From Actinomycetota bacterium (GTDB lineage Bacteria > Actinomycetota > Acidimicrobiia > Acidimicrobiales > RAAP-2): a DNA stretch of 64,000 bases. This document shows, in pieces, positions 25,123 to 33,727 of this stretch. The stretch spans positions 1,403,521-1,467,520 of the forward strand of contig WLNI01000001.1 in NCBI GenBank assembly GCA_009699875.1. Reading direction: 5' to 3'. Position numbers and translations under genes: made by a program. Positions within the stretch are counted from its first letter, which is position 1; each line of letters starts with the position of its first letter. The notes under the pieces were generated by a model, which saw nothing but the letters and a program-made list of their open reading frames with translations, was not told where the DNA came from and searched no databases.

Positions 25123-27111
25123 ATGTTCGAAACCTTCTTTGGATTCGCCATTCCTGGCATCCCTTTCGGCTGCACCTATGCGGTGATCGCTGTCGGACTC
25201 GTTCTGACATATCAGGCAACGGGAGTTTTTAACTTCGCATTTCCGGCACAAGCCTATGCGGCCTCACTTGTGTTTACGGCACTTATACAGAGTGCCCATC
25301 TTCCGTCGTGGTTGGCATTCATCATTGCTGCGGTCATCATGTCGCCACTTTTGGGTCTCGCGTTTGATCGACTTCTCTTTTCCAAAATTCCAAACACCAA
25401 TACGACGGCAAAGTTGGTAACGGGAATATCTCTCCTTGTCGGGCTCCCGTCGCTGCTCCTCGTAGCATTTCCCAGCAACTACTACAACCCACCGAGTCTT
25501 ATTTGGGATATCAATACCGTGTACCTGACGTTCTGGGAGATCCCAATTAACGGAGCTCAGATCAGTAGCGTTGTCGTAACAGTGCTGATGTTGGGAGCCC
25601 TTGTTGGTCTTCTTCGCTTTACCAATATTGGGCTTCAGATGAGGGGAGCAGTTGAAAGTCGTCGCCTCGTCCAATTGGATGGGGTCAACGCCGGCGGTGT
25701 GGTTGCTGTGGCATGGATGGTGTCTAGTTTCTTGGCCGGTATGTCCGGAATCCTTTTTTCACCAAATTTTGGAGAGATCCAATCGCAAAACTATGCGCTT
25801 CTTTTTGTGTTTGCTCTGGCAGCGGCGGCATGTGGGTCGTTTCGTTCACTCCCAAAGACAGCAATTGCCGCGGTCTTGATCGGCATCGGCCAATTCCTTT
25901 TCCAGGGCTACCTGCCAACTACAGGATTCCTCTTTACAACCGTGCTGCCTTCGTTCCCATTCTTGGTGCTCGCTGGAGCGCTATTGCTGATGCCTGGTCT
26001 GCGCAATTTAGATTCGAGTGCAGATCCATTGTCATCGGTAGATCCTCCTCTTCCCCCAACCGCAGCAGCTTCTCGGCTTCCTCAAATGGATCGCATGATA
26101 AAGATTGCGTGGTACACAGTCCTTGGAGTCTTTGTCGTTTCAATGTTGACCTGGATTCCAAAGGACTGGGAGTCAGTACTAAATCAAGGACTGGCGTTCT
26201 CTGCGTTGTTCTTGTCCATCACGCTCATCACTGGGATGGGAGGGCAACTCTCGCTTGCTCAAGCGACGCTGGCAGGAGTTGGAGCGTTTACTGCTGCGCA
26301 GTTGGCGCTCCATCTCGGTCTGAACTTCTTAATCGGTGGGCTGATTGGTGCCGTTGTTGCGGCGATGGTCGCAGTGGTTTTGGCGGTGCTCTCGCTTCGC
26401 CTTCGTGGGCTCGGACTCGCTCTCATGACCCTGGCCGCCGCGTTGCTCTTTGATACTGCGATCTTTAGTAATCAAACCCTTGCGGGTGGATCAGGTGGAT
26501 TGAATATCCAGGCCAAGTGGCTTGGGCTGGATCTGAACAATCCAAATGGTCATCTCTATTTCATTGTTGCCTTTTTGGTTGTTCTGCTCATTACTGGGAT
26601 GATCCTCTTTATTAGAAAGGGCACAACGGGCCGTGTTCTTGGTGCGCTCAAGGGGAGTGAAACAGGAGCGGCTGGAATCGGCATTAATTTGACGAAAGAA
26701 CGCATCATGATCTTTGCGCTGTCTGGAGCGGTTGCGGGGATCGGTGGGGTATTGCTCGTCATCCAGGAAAACGTGGCAAACCCGCAGTCCTTTAACTACG
26801 CCTTTGGACTTATTTTCATTGTGATTGTGGTGACGACAGGCGTGAGCACCGTCGAAGGTGCTATCCAAGGCGGTTTTGGCTTTGTTGTCATACAAAAGCT
26901 TCTGGGCTACGCCCCAGCCCGCTTCGCCGACCTCACCTTTGTATTTTTTGCCTTTGGAGCCCTGACCTACGCAGCGCACCCAGAAGGAATTTTGGAATTT
27001 CAGAAACGAAGGTCTTATCAGCGCATTGAACGTTTTTTCCCTTCCGCAATGAAGAAATCTGAAGAGAACGAACTAGCTATTGGCATTGCTGGGGGAGTGA
27101 GTGATGACTGA
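25123..27111 (+). CDS. Fused LivH-LivM-type ABC permease
   Basis: A 662-residue membrane protein joining two permease domains normally made as separate subunits. Residues 1-300 resemble LivH (GLVLTYQATGVFNFAFPAQAY near 26-46; a later ANGGV-like helix set). A hydrophilic linker rich in Pro and Ser (about 300-325) follows. Residues 335-640 resemble LivM (ITGMGGQLSLAQATLAGVGA near 365-385; the SETGAAGIGI loop; FALSGAVAGIGGVLLV). It forms the membrane channel for the adjacent binding protein and ATPases. It overlaps the first ATPase gene by 8 bp. The fusion fixes a 1:1 stoichiometry and occurs in some actinobacterial importers. Confidence 0.9.
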   Translation: MFETFFGFAIPGIPFGCTYAVIAVGLVLTYQATGVFNFAFPAQAYAASLVFTALIQSAHLPSWLAFIIAAVIMSPLLGLAFDRLLFSKIPNTNTTAKLVTGISLLVGLPSLLLVAFPSNYYNPPSLIWDINTVYLTFWEIPINGAQISSVVVTVLMLGALVGLLRFTNIGLQMRGAVESRRLVQLDGVNAGGVVAVAWMVSSFLAGMSGILFSPNFGEIQSQNYALLFVFALAAAACGSFRSLPKTAIAAVLIGIGQFLFQGYLPTTGFLFTTVLPSFPFLVLAGALLLMPGLRNLDSSADPLSSVDPPLPPTAAASRLPQMDRMIKIAWYTVLGVFVVSMLTWIPKDWESVLNQGLAFSALFLSITLITGMGGQLSLAQATLAGVGAFTAAQLALHLGLNFLIGGLIGAVVAAMVAVVLAVLSLRLRGLGLALMTLAAALLFDTAIFSNQTLAGGSGGLNIQAKWLGLDLNNPNGHLYFIVAFLVVLLITGMILFIRKGTTGRVLGALKGSETGAAGIGINLTKERIMIFALSGAVAGIGGVLLVIQENVANPQSFNYAFGLIFIVIVVTTGVSTVEGAIQGGFGFVVIQKLLGYAPARFADLTFVFFAFGALTYAAHPEGILEFQKRRSYQRIERFFPSAMKKSEENELAIGIAGGVSDD

Positions 27112-27874
27112 TCCAGCAGTCACGCTGAGATTAAAAGATGTCTCAAAGACCTTCGGCATCGTCAATGTCGTCGACAGCATCTCCTTTGATGTGAAAGCTG
27201 GGGAGAGCGTGGGCTTGGTGGGCCCGAACGGAGCCGGAAAGACGACGCTGTTTAACTGTGTCTGTGGGCAGCTTCAAAACGACCATGGCGCTGTCTATTT
27301 TGAAGACCAACCGTTAAACGGAATGCCTACCTATCGACGAGCCCGTCTCGGGATCGGAAGGACCTACCAGCGGACTGAAGTCTTTCCAGATATGACAGTC
27401 CGCAATCACCTTCTCGTCGCCGAACGAGTTCATTCGGGAACTGGTCGACTCTGGAAAGACCTGCTCAATATGAGTAAGCCCACAAAAGAGGAGATTGAAG
27501 TATCAGATCGTGTGATGGATCTCGTTGGACTAATGGAGTTGGCAGACACGCCAGTTGCAGCTCTTGGGCTTGGCCACTGTCGCCTGGTGGAGTTGGCACG
27601 GGCCCTCGCTGGCGAGCCAACCCTTCTCCTTGCCGACGAGCCATCATCAGGTCTCGATGAGCGAGAAACAGCAGCGATGTCTGCGGTGCTTCGAACCGTG
27701 CAACGAGAACGAGGTACAGCAATTTTGCTCGTGGAGCATGACTTAGAAATGGTCTCAGAGGTTGTCGACAGAGTCGTTGTCATGGATCTTGGATCTAAAG
27801 TTGCAGAAGGAACTTTTGATGAAGTCATGGCGAATCCTGCTGTTCGTTACGCATACCTAGGCGAGTCGGCATGA
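27104..27874 (+). CDS. ABC importer ATPase, LivG-type, with atypical signature motif
   Basis: About 256 residues. Walker A GPNGAGKTT (near 40), Walker B LLLADEPSSGLDE and H-loop VEHD are intact. The signature reads LGLGHCRLVELARAL instead of the LSxGQ(Q/R)R form usual in LivG, losing both Ser and Gln. That change should affect ATP contact in the opposite subunit. The other ATPase (27871-28704) has a normal signature. ATG 27104 has GGGGAG upstream and overlaps the permease stop; a GTG one codon earlier is possible. It probably pairs with the next gene product at the cytosolic face of the fused permease. Confidence 0.88.
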   Translation: MTDPAVTLRLKDVSKTFGIVNVVDSISFDVKAGESVGLVGPNGAGKTTLFNCVCGQLQNDHGAVYFEDQPLNGMPTYRRARLGIGRTYQRTEVFPDMTVRNHLLVAERVHSGTGRLWKDLLNMSKPTKEEIEVSDRVMDLVGLMELADTPVAALGLGHCRLVELARALAGEPTLLLADEPSSGLDERETAAMSAVLRTVQRERGTAILLVEHDLEMVSEVVDRVVVMDLGSKVAEGTFDEVMANPAVRYAYLGESA

Positions 27875-28704
27875 GTGATCCAATGGGAAATATCATGGAA
27901 GTCGAGCATGTTGATGCTGCGTACGGTCCGTATCGTGCACTGTTCGATGTGTCCTTTACGATTCCTGCCGGCGGCGTTGTCGCACTGATCGGATCAAATG
28001 GTGCGGGGAAGTCAACGGTCGCTCGAACCATTACCGGCCTGGTGCAGGCAACGGCGGGGACGATTCGTTTCGATGGTGTTGACGTCACACAGAAGCCCGC
28101 ATGGCAGATCGCTCGACTTGGAGTTGCCAGCGTGGTTGAAGGCCGAGGGGTGTTCTCTCAATTGACGGTTGAGGAGAACCTCACGCTGACGTTTCGCCAA
28201 CGGGGAACTCGAAAGGAACTCTCACGCAACTTAGAGAAGGCCTACGAGAGTTTTCCTGCGCTAGGAGAGCGAAGAACTCAGATGGCCGGGACGCTTTCTG
28301 GAGGACAACAGCGACTGCTCTCACTGGCCAAGGTGCTCGTGATTCCACCGAAACTCCTTGTCGCCGACGAACTCTCGCTTGGACTTGCTCCCGTGGTGAT
28401 CGACATGGTCTACCAAGGTCTCGAAAAGATTAGAGCTGCGGGGACCGCACTTCTGATTGTAGAACAGCAAGTCGATCGAGTACTGAAGATCTCTGACAAA
28501 GCAGTGGTGCTCGATCGTGGGTCTGTGACCTTTGAAGGGCCAACTAACGAAGCGGGAAATGTCATTGAGTCACTGTTAGCTCGAAGGGAACGAGCAGGAA
28601 GTACGGCGGCCAAACTTGTTGATGAGGCAGTCAATGATGGGGTCGACCCTGAGCATGTTGTCAGTAAGTTGGTAGATGAGGCAACAAAGGGGCTCGACGC
28701 GTAA
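27871..28704 (+). CDS. ABC importer ATPase, LivF-type
   Basis: A 277-residue ATPase. Walker A GSNGAGKST (about 44), signature LSGGQQRLLSLAKVL, Walker B LLVADELSLGLAP and the LivF-typical switch IVEQQ are present. The last 40 residues or so (after LARRERAGS) are an extension of mixed charged residues ending KLVDEATKGLDA, longer than standard LivF. The start overlaps the previous stop by ATGA. It ends the four-gene importer operon; about 100 bp then separate it from a thiolase gene on the same strand, so the import and beta-oxidation genes may be regulated together (inference). Confidence 0.92.
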   Translation: MSDPMGNIMEVEHVDAAYGPYRALFDVSFTIPAGGVVALIGSNGAGKSTVARTITGLVQATAGTIRFDGVDVTQKPAWQIARLGVASVVEGRGVFSQLTVEENLTLTFRQRGTRKELSRNLEKAYESFPALGERRTQMAGTLSGGQQRLLSLAKVLVIPPKLLVADELSLGLAPVVIDMVYQGLEKIRAAGTALLIVEQQVDRVLKISDKAVVLDRGSVTFEGPTNEAGNVIESLLARRERAGSTAAKLVDEAVNDGVDPEHVVSKLVDEATKGLDA

Positions 28705-28803
28705 GAATACGTTGTTGGCGCGGTGCTCTGCTCTCTAGCGCTTTTGCAAACCCTTTGGAGAGTCTGTTAGGAACGAGACGACACTTAGAAAGCGAGTAAT
28801 ACT

Positions 28804-29994
28804 GTGAGTGAGATTCGAGAACCAGTTATTGTCGATGTGCTGAGAACAACATTTGGGAAGCGCAACGGTTCACTAGCAAACTGGCACCCTGTCGATCTCC
28901 TCGCCTTTTCACTCTCTCATCTCGTTGAGCGAACTGGTGTTGATCCAGAACGAATCGATGACGTGATCGGAGGCTGCGTCACCCAGGTAGGCGAACAGAG
29001 CAATAACGTCACTCGAAATGGTTGGGTCGCTGCAGGCCTCCCGCAATCGGTTCCTGCAACCACCGTTGATCGCCAGTGTGGTTCTTCCCAGCAAGCCATG
29101 CACTTTGGTGCTGCTGGAGTAGCAGCAGGACACTATGACTTGGTGGTGGCCTGTGGCGTTGAAGTGATGACAAGAACGCCCATGGCCTCGAACGCTCGAG
29201 GCGGAACCGGGCCATTCCCCCCATCTTTTTTAGAAGCGATCGATGGGAGACTCTGGGCGCAGTTTCGAATTGCTCAAGTCCTCGCAGAGCGTTGGGGCGT
29301 GACTCGAGAAGATATGGATGCATTCGCTCTCGAAAGCCATCGCCGAGCAGCAGAGGCTTGGGATAGTGGTCATTTCGCCAAAGAAACAGTGCCAGTGCCA
29401 ATCAAGGCTGAAGACGGAAGTTTTACTGGAGAGTTTTTAACAACTGATGAAGGAATTCGACGAGGAGGGACGATGGAGTCCCTTGGTGCGCTGCCGCCCG
29501 CACAGAGTTGGGAAGTGGAGACTGCACCTGACATCACGGCAGGGAACGCGTCACAGATGACCGATGGTGCTGCAGCGATGCTGATCGCAGATCGATCAAC
29601 CGCAGAGAAACTTGGTCTCCCGATTCGAGCCAGGTTTTCTCACTTTTCAGTTGCGGCTGATGATGCCGCCATCGTCCTCTCTGCACCAGTTCCAGCGACC
29701 AACAAACTTTTGGAGCGTTCTGGCATGAAGATTGATGACTTTGACACGATGGAATGCAATGAAGCATTCGCGTCCATTGCCCTGATGTGGAGAAACGCTT
29801 TTTCTCCAGATCCCGAGAAGTACAACCCTCGCGGAGGAGCGATTGCAATTGGTCATCCCTTAGGTGCGAGTGGCGTTCGAATGGCTGGAACCGTCCTCAA
29901 TCAACTTGAAGCGACTGGTGGGCGATTTGGATTCCAAACAATGTGTGAGGGTGGAGGCCAAGCGAACGCAACGGTGATTGAACGTCTCCCTTAA
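28804..29994 (+). CDS. Thiolase (acetyl-CoA acetyltransferase family, FadA-like)
   Basis: A 396-residue thiolase with a complete active site: nucleophile Cys92 in VDRQCGSSQQA, CNEAFA (about 318), GGAIAIGHPLGASG with His351 and Cys381 in MCEGGGQAN. It cleaves 3-ketoacyl-CoA to acetyl-CoA plus a shortened acyl-CoA, or runs in reverse. The sequence style resembles mycobacterial FadA5 and related steroid side-chain thiolases, though this is only a family impression. It starts at GTG 28804 with a weak AAAGCGAG upstream. It is convergent with the enoyl-CoA hydratase gene, 12 bp apart. Confidence 0.92.
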   Translation: MSEIREPVIVDVLRTTFGKRNGSLANWHPVDLLAFSLSHLVERTGVDPERIDDVIGGCVTQVGEQSNNVTRNGWVAAGLPQSVPATTVDRQCGSSQQAMHFGAAGVAAGHYDLVVACGVEVMTRTPMASNARGGTGPFPPSFLEAIDGRLWAQFRIAQVLAERWGVTREDMDAFALESHRRAAEAWDSGHFAKETVPVPIKAEDGSFTGEFLTTDEGIRRGGTMESLGALPPAQSWEVETAPDITAGNASQMTDGAAAMLIADRSTAEKLGLPIRARFSHFSVAADDAAIVLSAPVPATNKLLERSGMKIDDFDTMECNEAFASIALMWRNAFSPDPEKYNPRGGAIAIGHPLGASGVRMAGTVLNQLEATGGRFGFQTMCEGGGQANATVIERLP

Positions 29995-30006
29995 AGCGTT
30001 CCTGCC

Positions 30007-30816
30007 TTAGCGGTTCTTCCAGACCGGTGGGCGTTTTTCAGCGAACGCTTTCGGGCCCTCAGTGGCGTCTTCACTTGCGAAGACTTCCGAGGAGATTTCA
30101 GATTCGATTTTGTACGCTTCTGACATTGTTGTTGCGAGACCTCGCAAAACCGACTCTTTTGTTTTGCGAACTGCCAGCGGACCGTTCGAAGTGATGCGAG
30201 ACGCGTAAGCCAGTGCTCGTTCCATGAGTTCGCCTGGGTGGCACACTTCGTTTAAGACACCCATTGAAAATGCTCGTTGGGCAGAGATTTGGTCAGCACA
30301 CAACAACATCTCCATGGCGGCGGGGAATGCAATTTGTCGGGGGAGTCGAACGGTGGTTCCTCCCCCGGCGAAGAGACCTCGCTTGGGCTCCATCACCGCA
30401 AAGGTTGCGTTATCAGACGCAACTCGAATATCGCATCCTCCCAGCATCTCCATGCCGCCTGCGACACACGTTCCATTAACCGCAGCGATGATCGGTTTGT
30501 AAATCTTGGTTCCTCGAAGCACTGCCTTGACGCCATCGTCTATTTGGTAGCCACCGATATCAGTGGTCTCACCGGCTGAGATTCGCTTGGAGAGCTTGGT
30601 GATTTCAGGGATGTAGGTCTTGAGATCGGCTCCAACGCAGAAGTCAGGACCGACACCGGTGATGATGGCCACCCAGAGCTCGTCATCAGCATCAAAACGC
30701 TCCCATGCTTGACGCAACTGGAAAAAGTGTTCCATATCGAGCGAGTTTCGAGCCTCGCTCCTGTCAATAGTGATGGTCACGACATGGTCGTCACCTGGTT
30801 CAAAGTGAATAGGCAT
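30007..30816 (-). CDS. Enoyl-CoA hydratase/isomerase family protein
   Basis: A 269-residue crotonase-fold enzyme. The CoA/oxyanion loops GVGPDFCVGADLK (about 54-66) and NGTCVAGGMEM (114-124) are present. Both catalytic glutamates of hydratases are at expected places: Glu123 in GGMEMLGGCD and Glu143 in FAVMEPKRG. It should therefore hydrate trans-2-enoyl-CoA. It is the last gene of a minus-strand set with the SCP-x-like thiolase and acyl-CoA dehydrogenase, covering three beta-oxidation steps. ATG 30816 is preceded by AGAGGAGAGAAAAACG. Confidence 0.9.
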   Translation of the reverse strand: MPIHFEPGDDHVVTITIDRSEARNSLDMEHFFQLRQAWERFDADDELWVAIITGVGPDFCVGADLKTYIPEITKLSKRISAGETTDIGGYQIDDGVKAVLRGTKIYKPIIAAVNGTCVAGGMEMLGGCDIRVASDNATFAVMEPKRGLFAGGGTTVRLPRQIAFPAAMEMLLCADQISAQRAFSMGVLNEVCHPGELMERALAYASRITSNGPLAVRKTKESVLRGLATTMSEAYKIESEISSEVFASEDATEGPKAFAEKRPPVWKNR

Positions 30817-30873
30817 CGTTTTTCTCTCCTCTACTTATAGTGGCGTGAGTCACTGGCCTGCATCGCAGATCTC

Positions 30874-32403
30874 TCATGAGACCAAACTGGCGTGCGTCAC
30901 GCCCGTCTCGTCTGGGGAGAGCAGCACTGTGGTTCCAATAAGTTCATTGTCTTCAGCGAAAACCAGAGAGTCTGGATCCTCGAGACGGGCGTAACAGCGA
31001 CTCCCGTCAGCGAGGTCGCAGACTAACGCTCCCCATTCTGGAGTTCCTTCTCTCCCATGAAGAATTGAATAGGTCGCAACCTGAGCACTGCCAGTGAAGC
31101 TCTCTCGCAGAGTGACAACCTCAAGGTCTTGTGCTGTCTTGTCTTGTATGGCGGGAAGGTTAGGGGGCGACACGGGCCCAGGAGTTGCCGACCACAGCGC
31201 ACCCACGTGTTTGGTCATGTGCATCCCCACACCACTGACGTAGCCCAGAGAGTCAGGATCATTGCGAAGGCGTTGAGCCATTGTTGCCAGCGAGTGTGTC
31301 ATGTAGTTGCTTCCAGGACCACCGTGATAGGGAAGGCCCCCCGTCACGCTGAGAGAACGAGATCGGAGAGGCGATGAGAACTCTTTCTGATCTAATCCAG
31401 CGGCATCAAGTGCGAAGCCCAATGAAGAGGCGAAGCATGAGTAGAAGTCGAAGTGAGCAACGTCATCGATGCTGTTCCCGCCCTGTGCAAGGACCGAAGA
31501 GGTCACGGCTTTCATCGCAGGTGATCGCCACAGGTCTCGTCGCTCACCCACGTAGAACGGGTCGGTCGCTGAGGCCCAACTTCGCAGGTACACACGCTTT
31601 TCCTGAGGAACGCCGAGGCGATCTGCCTTTTCATCGCTCACGAGAATCAGGGCGGCGGCCATGTCGACGTCCATAATTGCTGTCATCAGTTTTGTGTAAG
31701 GAAATGCGACCATTCGATTCGATGCGCTCGGCTGAGAGATCTCTGATGGGGTGCGAGCAGTCGGGAACCACGCATCTGGGTTGGTGGCTGCAATCTCACT
31801 CATCGGTGCCATGAGTTCTCCTAGTTCGGTTGCATACTCTGTGGTCGAGTGCTGCTGGTGAGCTCGTCGGGCATTGTCAAAGAGAGCAAAGGTGAGATAC
31901 GCCTGAAAGATTGAGTGCGATATTTCAGCGGGATGGTAAGGGATATCCATTGGAAACGGTTGTTTCTCAGCAGGTGGGTATGACCAGTTTGGCCGCTGAT
32001 CATTTTTTTTGAGTCGTCGAATAGTCGCCAGTGCTTCTGCCCCCACGACCATGGCGACGTCGAGTTCTCCTTGAAGTATCGAAGTAGCGGCACCATTAAG
32101 AAGTGTCTGTGGCACGGAGCCCCCAATACCCGAATAGATGCCTGTTGCAGGTGTGGCCCCAAGGCGTTCTGAAAGACGAGCAACAGGATTGTCATACTGC
32201 CAGGACTGCGAATAGACGACATCAAGACGCTCAAGCTCAGAGAAAATCTCCGGTGTGCCGGCGTCTTCCCCAGCTTGACGAGCAACGAGTTCCCACATCT
32301 CGAGCGGTTCAGGTGCGCCAAGATCGCCGACATCGTCTGCGTGCCACGTGTGGTGCGCGACGCCAATCAAACAGGGAGAGCGAGGATCTCGTCCTGTGCC
32401 CAT
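30874..32403 (-). CDS. SCP-x-like thiolase (acetyl-CoA acetyltransferase family) without the usual nucleophilic Cys
   Basis: A 509-residue thiolase-fold protein of the SCP-x/non-specific lipid-transfer type with an extra C-terminal beta-rich domain (about 420-509). At the usual first active-site position the sequence is YSGIGGSVPQT (90-100), with no Cys. A second Cys in FDFYSCFASS (about 316) and the His motif GGLPYHGGPGSNYM (about 349) are present. Mycobacterial relatives with a similar SGGNxPQ segment exist, so the missing Cys may be a subfamily trait. It may bind or retro-aldol-cleave branched acyl-CoA rather than do classical thiolysis (inference). It lies 3 bp after the acyl-CoA dehydrogenase stop. 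Confidence 0.85.
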   Translation of the reverse strand: MGTGRDPRSPCLIGVAHHTWHADDVGDLGAPEPLEMWELVARQAGEDAGTPEIFSELERLDVVYSQSWQYDNPVARLSERLGATPATGIYSGIGGSVPQTLLNGAATSILQGELDVAMVVGAEALATIRRLKKNDQRPNWSYPPAEKQPFPMDIPYHPAEISHSIFQAYLTFALFDNARRAHQQHSTTEYATELGELMAPMSEIAATNPDAWFPTARTPSEISQPSASNRMVAFPYTKLMTAIMDVDMAAALILVSDEKADRLGVPQEKRVYLRSWASATDPFYVGERRDLWRSPAMKAVTSSVLAQGGNSIDDVAHFDFYSCFASSLGFALDAAGLDQKEFSSPLRSRSLSVTGGLPYHGGPGSNYMTHSLATMAQRLRNDPDSLGYVSGVGMHMTKHVGALWSATPGPVSPPNLPAIQDKTAQDLEVVTLRESFTGSAQVATYSILHGREGTPEWGALVCDLADGSRCYARLEDPDSLVFAEDNELIGTTVLLSPDETGVTHASLVS

Positions 32404-32406
32404 GCG

Positions 32407-33624
32407 TTAAGAGGCGCGTGATCGACCGGGCAACTTAATCGCCCTGTCAGCAATGATGTCCTTCTGGACTTCGGTAGAACCACCACCGATAGAGCTGTAT
32501 CTCTGGAACGAATAGAGGCGTGACCACTTCCCTCGGTCCACCGCATCAGGGCCACCTCGGGTAAGTGCTCCTGCTGGGCCCAACATGTCAACGGCAAGTT
32601 CCGAAAGTGACTGCGCCAAGGATGACCACGAGAGCTTTGCGAACTGTACTTCTGGCCAGGGCTTTTCTCCTTTGATGATGCGGCTCAGGGCTCGAAGAGA
32701 GAGAAGTCGTGCGAGTTCGATTTCGGTCCAACATCGAGCAATTCGATCTTGAATGGATGGATCGTCTAAGGCGTCTGGATTCACGGTCCGAGCAACTTCA
32801 ACCATGGCTCGAAGGTCTGCGCCAAGAAGGGAGAGCTGGCCAGCGATCCCAACTCGCTCGAATCCAAGCGTCCCCATCGCCACGTTCCATCCTTCACCTT
32901 CGCCACCGAGACGACAGTTCGCAGGAATTCGAGCATCAGTAAAGAAGACTTCGTTAAACATCTCTTCGCCGGCCATGTCTCGAATGGGACGACATTCAAT
33001 CCCAGGTGTCTTCATGTCGATAATGAAAGCGGTAATGCCTTCGTGCTTGGCGCCACGCTCTATTGCCGTTGGGTCAGTACGCATGAGAAAAAGTCCCCAC
33101 TTGGCAATATGGGCAGTTGAGATCCAGATTTTCTGTCCATTGACGATGTAGTCGCCTGAGTCTGGTTCAAGGATCGCCATGGTGCGAAGATTTGAAAGGT
33201 CGTTGCCCGCTTGAGGCTCGGAGAATCCTTGGCACCAGTGATCATCTGCTTCGAGAATGCTCGGAAGCCAACGGTCTTTTTGCTCGTCAGTTCCCCACGT
33301 AATGATCATCGGGCCGATTTGCCACAAGCCGTTTGTATTAAACATTCCCGGCGTTCGGTACTCGGCCATGATCTGTGATGCCAAAACTCGCTGCGACGCT
33401 GTGGCGGCCCTGCCTCCGAATTCTTCAGGCCAGTGAATAGCCGCCCATCGATCGGTGTTGAGTTCACGTTGCCAAGCTGCCCGACGTTTCTGAGAGGCAT
33501 CTCCGGAGAGTCGAGCCTCATCGTCAATCACTTCTTTCTCGAGGAAAGGAGGGAGGTGGGAATCAAGCCAGGCTCTGAGTTCATCTGCAAATTTCTGATC
33601 TTCAGGTGCAAGGGCAAAGTCCAT
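32407..33624 (-). CDS. Acyl-CoA dehydrogenase
   Basis: About 405 residues. Typical FAD-dependent acyl-CoA dehydrogenase features: helical N-terminus, WCQGFSEPQAGNDLSNLRT (flavin/substrate loop), NGQKIWISTAHIA, RDMAGEEMFNEVFFTDARIP and the C-terminal GGGSTEVQKDIIADRAIKLP. This pattern is that of the long alpha-type subunit found in actinobacterial steroid and branched-acid dehydrogenases. It is divergent from another, shorter dehydrogenase (33728-34828); such unequal pairs often form alpha2beta2 enzymes. ATG 33624 is chosen over GTG 33642; neither has a clear ribosome-binding site. It leads the dehydrogenase-thiolase-hydratase set. Confidence 0.9.
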   Translation of the reverse strand: MDFALAPEDQKFADELRAWLDSHLPPFLEKEVIDDEARLSGDASQKRRAAWQRELNTDRWAAIHWPEEFGGRAATASQRVLASQIMAEYRTPGMFNTNGLWQIGPMIITWGTDEQKDRWLPSILEADDHWCQGFSEPQAGNDLSNLRTMAILEPDSGDYIVNGQKIWISTAHIAKWGLFLMRTDPTAIERGAKHEGITAFIIDMKTPGIECRPIRDMAGEEMFNEVFFTDARIPANCRLGGEGEGWNVAMGTLGFERVGIAGQLSLLGADLRAMVEVARTVNPDALDDPSIQDRIARCWTEIELARLLSLRALSRIIKGEKPWPEVQFAKLSWSSLAQSLSELAVDMLGPAGALTRGGPDAVDRGKWSRLYSFQRYSSIGGGSTEVQKDIIADRAIKLPGRSRAS

Positions 33625-33727
33625 AATTCGACAATAACCCACGGCTTTGCGTGAGTGTCAACTTGAGTGCTTGACTCCACCTAGGGGAAGACCCTTTTCA
33701 GGGCCTGAGAGATAGGGAGGAGAGGCA

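Noticed and set aside
25830..26453. 207-codon plus-strand open frame inside the fused permease
   Set aside because: Out of frame with a continuous permease rich in membrane helices; the Ser/Arg/Cys-rich product is not protein-like.
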